Assembly: GCA_016211095.1 (NCBI GenBank)
Contig: JACQSW010000144.1
Location: forward strand, 1-10,167
DNA: 10,167 bases
Direction: 5' to 3'
From: Candidatus Woesearchaeota archaeon
Lineage (GTDB): Archaea > Nanobdellota > Nanobdellia > SCGC-AAA011-G17 > GW2011-AR17
Position numbers and translations under genes: made by a program
Part shown: piece by piece, positions 6,759 to 10,167 of the stretch
How the letters are laid out: every line of letters starts with the position of its first letter
Position numbering within the stretch: the first letter of the stretch is position 1
Notes under the pieces: model-generated
What the model saw: only the letters and a program-made list of their open reading frames with translations
Told to the model about the DNA's origin: nothing
The model's database searches: none

Positions 6759-7115
6759 ATGGCAAATCTAAGATACAATTGGGATAGGCGGCAACCAACA
6801 TTGGGTGCATCAAAAAGTAAAATAGCTTGTCTCACATGCGGCTGCTTAGTTGGCCTAACAGCAGCATATGTGGGAGTATATTTGGGAATTGGAGCCCTAG
6901 GCTGGAACCTTATCAAAAATAAAGTAGTATATGAAGACAAGTACTGGAAGGCAGCTAAACTAGCAGACCAAAACAGGGACGGAAACTTAGACGAGCTAGA
7001 ATGCAAAGTTTGGTTCGACGATATGGGCATAACCAAGCTTCAAGAGGAAAAGTGGAGCGAAGTCAAGCCATCCTTCAAAGCCTTAGAAGACTATATAGAT
7101 AACAAGGAAGAATAG
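6759..7115 (+). CDS. Small single-helix membrane protein with Cys cluster and EF-hand (second of a pair)
   Basis: The 118-residue protein repeats the plan of its upstream neighbour: a polar N-terminus with basic residues, CLTCGC (Cys24, Cys27, Cys29), a hydrophobic helix (about 29-50), a Trp-containing linker, and an EF-hand loop DQNRDGNLDELE at 70-81. Here the loop is canonical in length, with Glu81 at position 12. Both proteins continue with a helix ending in (E/D)MG (87-90 here), so the resemblance extends beyond the loop. It starts 9 bases after the upstream stop; GGGGAG at the end of that gene can act as Shine-Dalgarno. The two are therefore one transcription unit, which ends at oligo-T tracts. 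Membrane orientation cannot be decided; the function is unknown. Confidence 0.75.
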   Translation: MANLRYNWDRRQPTLGASKSKIACLTCGCLVGLTAAYVGVYLGIGALGWNLIKNKVVYEDKYWKAAKLADQNRDGNLDELECKVWFDDMGITKLQEEKWSEVKPSFKALEDYIDNKEE

Positions 7116-7124
7116 GCAGATTTA

Positions 7125-7152
7125 TTTTTTTTATTTTTAAAAATTTTTTTTT
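7125..7152 (+). terminator. Oligo-T terminator after the small membrane protein pair
   Basis: T8, T5 and T9 runs follow the stop codon at 7115 and precede the convergent zinc-ribbon gene. Stacked oligo-T on the coding strand is a typical archaeal termination region. The opposite strand has only T5, so the signal serves the plus strand. Confidence 0.55.
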
Positions 7153-7153
7153 C

Positions 7154-7453
7154 TTACCACGGCAGTGAGCCGTCAATCTTGCTTACAGTGTTTGCTCTTC
7201 CACAGAATGGGCAGAGCTTTCCTAATTTTCTGCTTTCAAAGGAGTATTTGCACTGGGTGCACATAAACTTTTTTAGTGGTTCAGATTTTTCTACTTTCTT
7301 TTCTGGCACAAATTTTGCTGCTTCACGCTTTTCTTTTAATATTTGGTAGCAGGTCTCGCATACCCACGTGTTGCCTTTTAGGTCCGCCCTGATTTGGTCT
7401 TTAGGCACTTGCTGGTTGCATTTGTTGCATTGCACCTTTTTGTCCCACCACAT
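7154..7453 (-). CDS. Small protein with two zinc ribbons
   Basis: The 99-residue protein has two four-cysteine zinc-binding modules: CNKC (9-12) with CETC (32-35), and CTQC (65-68) with CPFC (81-84). They are joined by a charged Lys/Glu linker (about 38-62). Each set is spaced as in zinc ribbons, so two zinc ions are expected. It ends in SKIDGSLPW. No membrane helix or signal is present, so it is probably cytoplasmic. Zinc ribbons of this size in archaea often bind nucleic acid or partner proteins, but nothing here identifies a target. It stands alone, convergent with the small membrane protein pair and divergent from the proline dehydrogenase gene. GAGGGGAG 11 bases before the ATG is a good Shine-Dalgarno. 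Confidence 0.82.
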   Translation of the reverse strand: MWWDKKVQCNKCNQQVPKDQIRADLKGNTWVCETCYQILKEKREAAKFVPEKKVEKSEPLKKFMCTQCKYSFESRKLGKLCPFCGRANTVSKIDGSLPW

Positions 7454-7488
7454 AAAACGTCACGCTCCCCTCTTTTTTTTGAAGCTCT

Positions 7489-7503
7489 TAAGCTTATATT
7501 AAG
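7489..7503 (-). promoter_or_regulatory. Probable TATA box of the zinc-ribbon gene
   Basis: On the minus strand CTTAATATAAGCTTA would place initiation near 7472, just ahead of the GAGGGGAG ribosome binding site at 7465-7472. The leader would be about 19 bases. The match is moderate. Confidence 0.4.
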
Positions 7504-7572
7504 AAAATTAAGTTAATATATTTTTTGGTCACTCCGTCTTTAAATTTTTACGTTGTTTATGATTTTTTAGGG

Positions 7573-7586
7573 TAAAGATTTATAAA
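7573..7586 (+). promoter_or_regulatory. TATA promoter of the proline dehydrogenase unit; it decides the start codon
   Basis: TAAAGA followed by TTTATAAA ends on the A of an in-frame ATG at 7586. Initiation about 25 bases downstream (near 7607) would leave that ATG outside the mRNA, so the next ATG at 7631, preceded by GTGAGG, is the likely start. Confidence 0.5.
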
Positions 7587-7630
7587 TGCACAAACATTTT
7601 CTTGACTCGACAGTGAGGATTTCGTGGAAA

Positions 7631-8491
7631 ATGAGCTTGCTAAGCCGCATCTTAACACCATTTGCTAAAAGATTCATAGCCGGAGAAAGAGCAGAAGACG
7701 CCATAAGGGTAGCAAAGGCGCTAAACGAAAAAGGCATGAAAGTCACCCTAGACATACTCGGGGAAGACGTAAAAACCGAAGAAGAAGCATACAAGGCAGT
7801 AAACTCCTACTTATCCCTTCTTGAACTAATAAACAAAGAGAAAGTTGACGCGAACGTTTCCCTAAAACTAACACAGCTAGGCCTAGACTTAGACACTAAT
7901 TTATGCGCAAAAAACCTCGAAAAAATCTTAGACAAAGCCAAAACCTACAACAACTTCGTAAGAATAGACATGGAAGGCTCAGCCTACACGCAAAAAACGC
8001 TAAACATCTTCCACAAACTGCACCAAACCCACAAAAACGTAGGAGTCGTTATCCAAGCATACCTCTTCAGAAGCGAAAAAGACATCCAAGACTTAATAAA
8101 AGAAGGGTGCAGGGTGAGGCTCTGCAAAGGCGCCTACAAAGAACCCCAAACAATTGCCTACAAAGACAAAAAAGACGTTGACTCAAATTACATCAGACTA
8201 ATGGAGCAACTCCTCATCGCAAACAATTACCCAGCAATCGCAACCCACGACGAAAAAATAATCAACCACACAAAAAAATTTGTCGGCGAACACAAAATAA
8301 GAAATAACAGTTTCGAATTCCAAATGCTCTACGGCATAAGAAGCAGATTACAAGAAAAACTGGCAAACGAAGGGCACAACATGCGAATATACGTCCCCTT
8401 TGGGAGCCACTGGCTGCCTTACACAGTTAGGAGATTAAGGGAAAGAAAAGAAAACATCCTATTCGTAGCAAAAAACTTACTCAAAAAATAA
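7631..8491 (+). CDS. Proline dehydrogenase family protein (FAD-dependent)
   Basis: The 286-residue protein matches single-domain proline dehydrogenases, a beta/alpha barrel that oxidises L-proline to 1-pyrroline-5-carboxylate with FAD and passes electrons to the membrane. Visible landmarks: LDILGE (40-45), SLKLTQLGLD (77-86), RIDMEGS (111-117), IQAYLFRSEKD (141-151), RLCKGAYKE (163-171), ATHD (204-207), EFQMLYGIR (229-237) and VPFGSHWLPYTVRRLRER (255-272), including the Arg pair that holds the substrate carboxylate. The frame is open to an ATG at 7586, adding 15 residues, but that codon overlaps the TATA box, and family proteins usually begin close to the AKRFIAGE segment. No 1-pyrroline-5-carboxylate dehydrogenase is in the window. 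Three genes of an uncharacterised family follow on the same strand, the first after 15 bases. Confidence 0.88.
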   Translation: MSLLSRILTPFAKRFIAGERAEDAIRVAKALNEKGMKVTLDILGEDVKTEEEAYKAVNSYLSLLELINKEKVDANVSLKLTQLGLDLDTNLCAKNLEKILDKAKTYNNFVRIDMEGSAYTQKTLNIFHKLHQTHKNVGVVIQAYLFRSEKDIQDLIKEGCRVRLCKGAYKEPQTIAYKDKKDVDSNYIRLMEQLLIANNYPAIATHDEKIINHTKKFVGEHKIRNNSFEFQMLYGIRSRLQEKLANEGHNMRIYVPFGSHWLPYTVRRLRERKENILFVAKNLLKK

Positions 8492-8506
8492 TTCTCACCC
8501 AACAAA

Positions 8507-9184
8507 ATGGGACTAAAAGACATATTCGGACAAGCAGAAAAACCTGTTGAAGAAAAGAAGCTTGAAGTCGTTGTTAATGATGAATCTGTCCTTGATGATT
8601 GGATGGCTTACTTTGAACAAACCAAAAAAATGCCATGGTCGGGTATTTGTAAACTAGAAGATTATTTGACAACAAGCCAAGTATTCCTAAAAAGGTATCA
8701 AATCAAGCCAGAACGAATCTATAAATTCAACAAAAAAGTTGACACAACCAAATTAGACTATGAAGAAGCAAACTTTTTTAGCGTTTTCCTCTCTAGCCTC
8801 ATACAAACCAGCTATAATCAAGGATTTAACAACTTTAAATTTGAAGAAATAAATATAGACCGTTTTGGCATATTATTAGTGGGGCAAGGTGATGAACCAA
8901 TCAAAATTGAAGTAACAACAATCAATGCCGAAGATGTATTCCTATGGGCAAAAAATTCTTCTTTAGAGGTAGAAAACCTCAAAGGGAATGTGCCTTTACG
9001 AGAGGCACAGCACTGTTTTTTGAAAGCCAAAAAAATAGAAGGAAATTTTCTATTATCATACGCTACAAATTGTCGTTTAGAAGCAGAAACTATCAACGGA
9101 TGGACCAGAGCAATATTCCCGCAAAGTTGTATTGCAGAAGTACAACACTTCAATGGGCAAGGTTACAAACATCTTAAGTGGTAA
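8507..9184 (+). CDS. Uncharacterised family protein with C-terminal 19-residue solenoid repeats (copy A)
   Basis: The 225-residue protein has no family I recognise and no signal peptide or membrane helix. Three parts are visible. The N-terminal tag MGLKDIFG plus EEKKLEVVV (1-23) recurs in the next two genes. The core (about 45-135) contains SSLIQTSYNQGFNNFKF at 96-112, shared with copy B and with the JAMM-like protein at the left end. The C-terminus has four 19-residue repeats (139-214) and a fifth begun, for example IEGNFLLSYATNCRLEAET, with Gly at position 3, a hydrophobic at 7 and Cys at 13. The periodic hydrophobic and small residues suggest a short beta-solenoid. It starts 15 bases after proline dehydrogenase and ends 4 bases before copy B, so the genes are probably one unit. 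The function is unknown. Confidence 0.82.
   Translation: MGLKDIFGQAEKPVEEKKLEVVVNDESVLDDWMAYFEQTKKMPWSGICKLEDYLTTSQVFLKRYQIKPERIYKFNKKVDTTKLDYEEANFFSVFLSSLIQTSYNQGFNNFKFEEINIDRFGILLVGQGDEPIKIEVTTINAEDVFLWAKNSSLEVENLKGNVPLREAQHCFLKAKKIEGNFLLSYATNCRLEAETINGWTRAIFPQSCIAEVQHFNGQGYKHLKW
8921..9148 (+). repeat. Four 19-residue coding repeats in copy A
   Basis: Residues 139-214 divide into four units of exactly 19: INAEDVFLWAKNSSLEVEN, LKGNVPLREAQHCFLKAKK, IEGNFLLSYATNCRLEAET and INGWTRAIFPQSCIAEVQH. The pattern is (I/L)xGxxx(F/L)xxAxxCx(L/A)xAxx. The repeats are recognisable in protein but not as identical DNA, so they are old. Confidence 0.75.
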
Positions 9185-9188
9185 AAAA

Positions 9189-10049
9189 ATGGACTTAGGC
9201 AAAATATTCCAAGAGAAAGCGGAAAAAATTGAAGAAGAAAAGAAGCTGGAGATAATAGTAACTAAGGAAGCAAAAGCGCAAGAATTTGTAGCTGTAACAA
9301 ATTTTATCGTCACTTATTTTGATGATTTCTGCAGGACTTTACCTTTAAAAATGGCTGAATTGTGGGGACGCTTAGGCTTAAAAGCATATTTGTACAACAA
9401 TCAATACACACCAATAGAAAATTTTAACACATTTAAAGATTATTTTAAAAATGTGGAAATAACTCCCAAAATAATAAACCAAGTTAATAAACAACTACCA
9501 AAAGAGGGGGGTCGCCAGTATAATGCTAACAAAGGCGTTTTCTTTTCCGCTTTAATCCAAACCAGCTACAATCAGGGGTTTAACAATTTTGAGTTTAAAG
9601 AAATCAGCACATGCGATTTTGGCGCTTGGTTGCGGGGCAAAGAAGGTAAGCCAATAATTGTTAAGGCTGAAAAAATTGAAGGAGCCAACATATTTCACAA
9701 TGCTTCCAATTGTTCTTTAACAGCAGATACGGTTGATGGATTAGGCACCTTTTGGTATGCAGAGAAATGTTCCCTAATCGCAAAAAGAGTTGTTGGGGAG
9801 AATATATTTGACTACACAACAAACTGTTTTTTAGAAGCAGAAACCATCCAAGGAGACTTTTCATTAGGGGCCGCCGAGAATTGTGTTGCAGAAATAGCAA
9901 ACTACAAAGGAAGAAACTTCGGTGAGGGAATGAAGAATTGTACCATCTACTCACCCAACCAAGAGGTTTTAGACAAAATAGAAAAACAAACTTGGCCGCA
10001 CACAAAAACTAACACATACCTACAAGGAAAAAAACCGCAATGGGTCTAG
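9189..10049 (+). CDS. Uncharacterised family protein with C-terminal 19-residue solenoid repeats (copy B)
   Basis: With the ATG at 9189 this is a 286-residue protein. The frame extends to an ATG at 9132 inside copy A, but the start at 9189 aligns MDLGKIF with the MGLKDIF and MGLENVF starts of its neighbours and leaves 4 bases after the upstream stop. The layout is the tag and EEEKKLEIIV (1-24), an extra helical segment compared with copy A (about 30-110), the core SALIQTSYNQGFNNFEF (120-136), GKEGKPIIVKAEKI, then five 19-residue repeats (163-257) such as VVGENIFDYTTNCFLEAET, and a polar tail ending PQWV. It looks cytoplasmic. Its last codons overlap the start of the next family gene by 10 bases, which suggests translational coupling. 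The function is unknown; a scaffold or binding role is only an inference from the solenoid. Confidence 0.82.
   Translation: MDLGKIFQEKAEKIEEEKKLEIIVTKEAKAQEFVAVTNFIVTYFDDFCRTLPLKMAELWGRLGLKAYLYNNQYTPIENFNTFKDYFKNVEITPKIINQVNKQLPKEGGRQYNANKGVFFSALIQTSYNQGFNNFEFKEISTCDFGAWLRGKEGKPIIVKAEKIEGANIFHNASNCSLTADTVDGLGTFWYAEKCSLIAKRVVGENIFDYTTNCFLEAETIQGDFSLGAAENCVAEIANYKGRNFGEGMKNCTIYSPNQEVLDKIEKQTWPHTKTNTYLQGKKPQWV
9675..9959 (+). repeat. Five 19-residue coding repeats in copy B
   Basis: Residues 163-257 form five units of exactly 19: IEGANIFHNASNCSLTADT, VDGLGTFWYAEKCSLIAKR, VVGENIFDYTTNCFLEAET, IQGDFSLGAAENCVAEIAN and YKGRNFGEGMKNCTIYSPN. Gly at position 3 and Cys at position 13 are present in every unit, and position 12 is usually Asn. 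Confidence 0.78.
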
Positions 10050-10167
10050 AAAACGTTTTTGGAACACCAGAAAAAATTGAACCTGAAAAAAAGTTAGAAG
10101 TCATAGTTAGCGAAGAAGCTGTTATTGCTGATTTGATAGCTTATTTTGAACGAACAAATAAAAAAAA
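10040..10167 (+). CDS. Uncharacterised family protein, N-terminus only (copy C, cut by window end)
   Basis: An ATG at 10040 overlaps the last 10 bases of copy B in another frame and opens a frame that runs to the window end (42 codons). It begins MGLENVFGTPEKIEPEKKLE and continues VIVSEEAVIADLIAYFERT. This matches copy A (MGLKDIFGQAEKPVEEKKLE, then AYFEQTKK), so it is a third tandem member of the family. Only the tag and the first helix are visible; whether it ends in solenoid repeats or another domain cannot be seen. Confidence 0.75.
   Translation, partial: MGLENVFGTPEKIEPEKKLEVIVSEEAVIADLIAYFERTNKK

Noticed and set aside
7903..8181. Arg-rich plus-strand frame of 92 codons
   Set aside because: It is contained in the proline dehydrogenase gene in another frame; its basic composition follows from the A-rich codons of that gene.
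9132..9188. Extended N-terminus of copy B from the ATG at 9132
   Set aside because: It overlaps copy A, and the alignment of the N-terminal tag with copies A and C points to the ATG at 9189.
1..10167. CRISPR array, insertion sequence or prophage signs
   Set aside because: No regularly spaced DNA repeats, no transposase or integrase and no terminal inverted repeats were seen; the only regular repeats are the 19-residue coding repeats, which differ at the DNA level.

Overview
The window looks like a piece of an AT-rich archaeal chromosome, probably a DPANN-type lineage; I cannot place it more precisely. The archaeal evidence is the uL1-uL10-P1 ribosomal gene order with an archaeal/eukaryotic-type P1 stalk protein ending in GLSALFG, an archaeosortase, a SEC59-type polyprenol/dolichol kinase-like protein, and BRE/TATA-type promoters with short or absent leaders. 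No intergenic gap exceeds 300 bases; the longest is 6142-6410 (269 bases).

Layout, left to right. (1) Bases 1-1237, minus strand: the 5' part of a gene that runs off the left edge. Its N-terminal half belongs to the same uncharacterised family as the genes at the right edge, and its C-terminal half carries a JAMM/JAB-like metalloprotease signature. (2) Bases 1381-2587, minus strand: a two-gene unit, PAP2 phosphatase then SEC59-type kinase. It is divergent from an archaeosortase gene on the plus strand (2676-3239). Together these suggest lipid-carrier recycling and surface-protein processing. (3) Bases 3262-6141, minus strand: uL1, uL10, P1 and a long coiled-coil protein. (4) Bases 6411-7115, plus strand: two tandem small membrane proteins, each with a Cys cluster, one hydrophobic helix and an EF-hand-like loop. 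(5) Bases 7154-7453, minus strand: a double zinc-ribbon protein. (6) Bases 7631-10167, plus strand: a proline dehydrogenase followed with almost no spacing by three members of the uncharacterised family. The first two are complete and end in 19-residue repeats predicted to form a beta-solenoid. The third starts at 10040 and is cut by the window end.

The most interesting signal is this family: four copies in 10 kb, on both sides of ordinary housekeeping genes. They share a core around (S/A)LIQxxYxxGFNxF. Two members end in solenoid repeats and one in a JAMM-like domain. I do not recognise the core as a named family. The members look cytoplasmic and their role is unknown.
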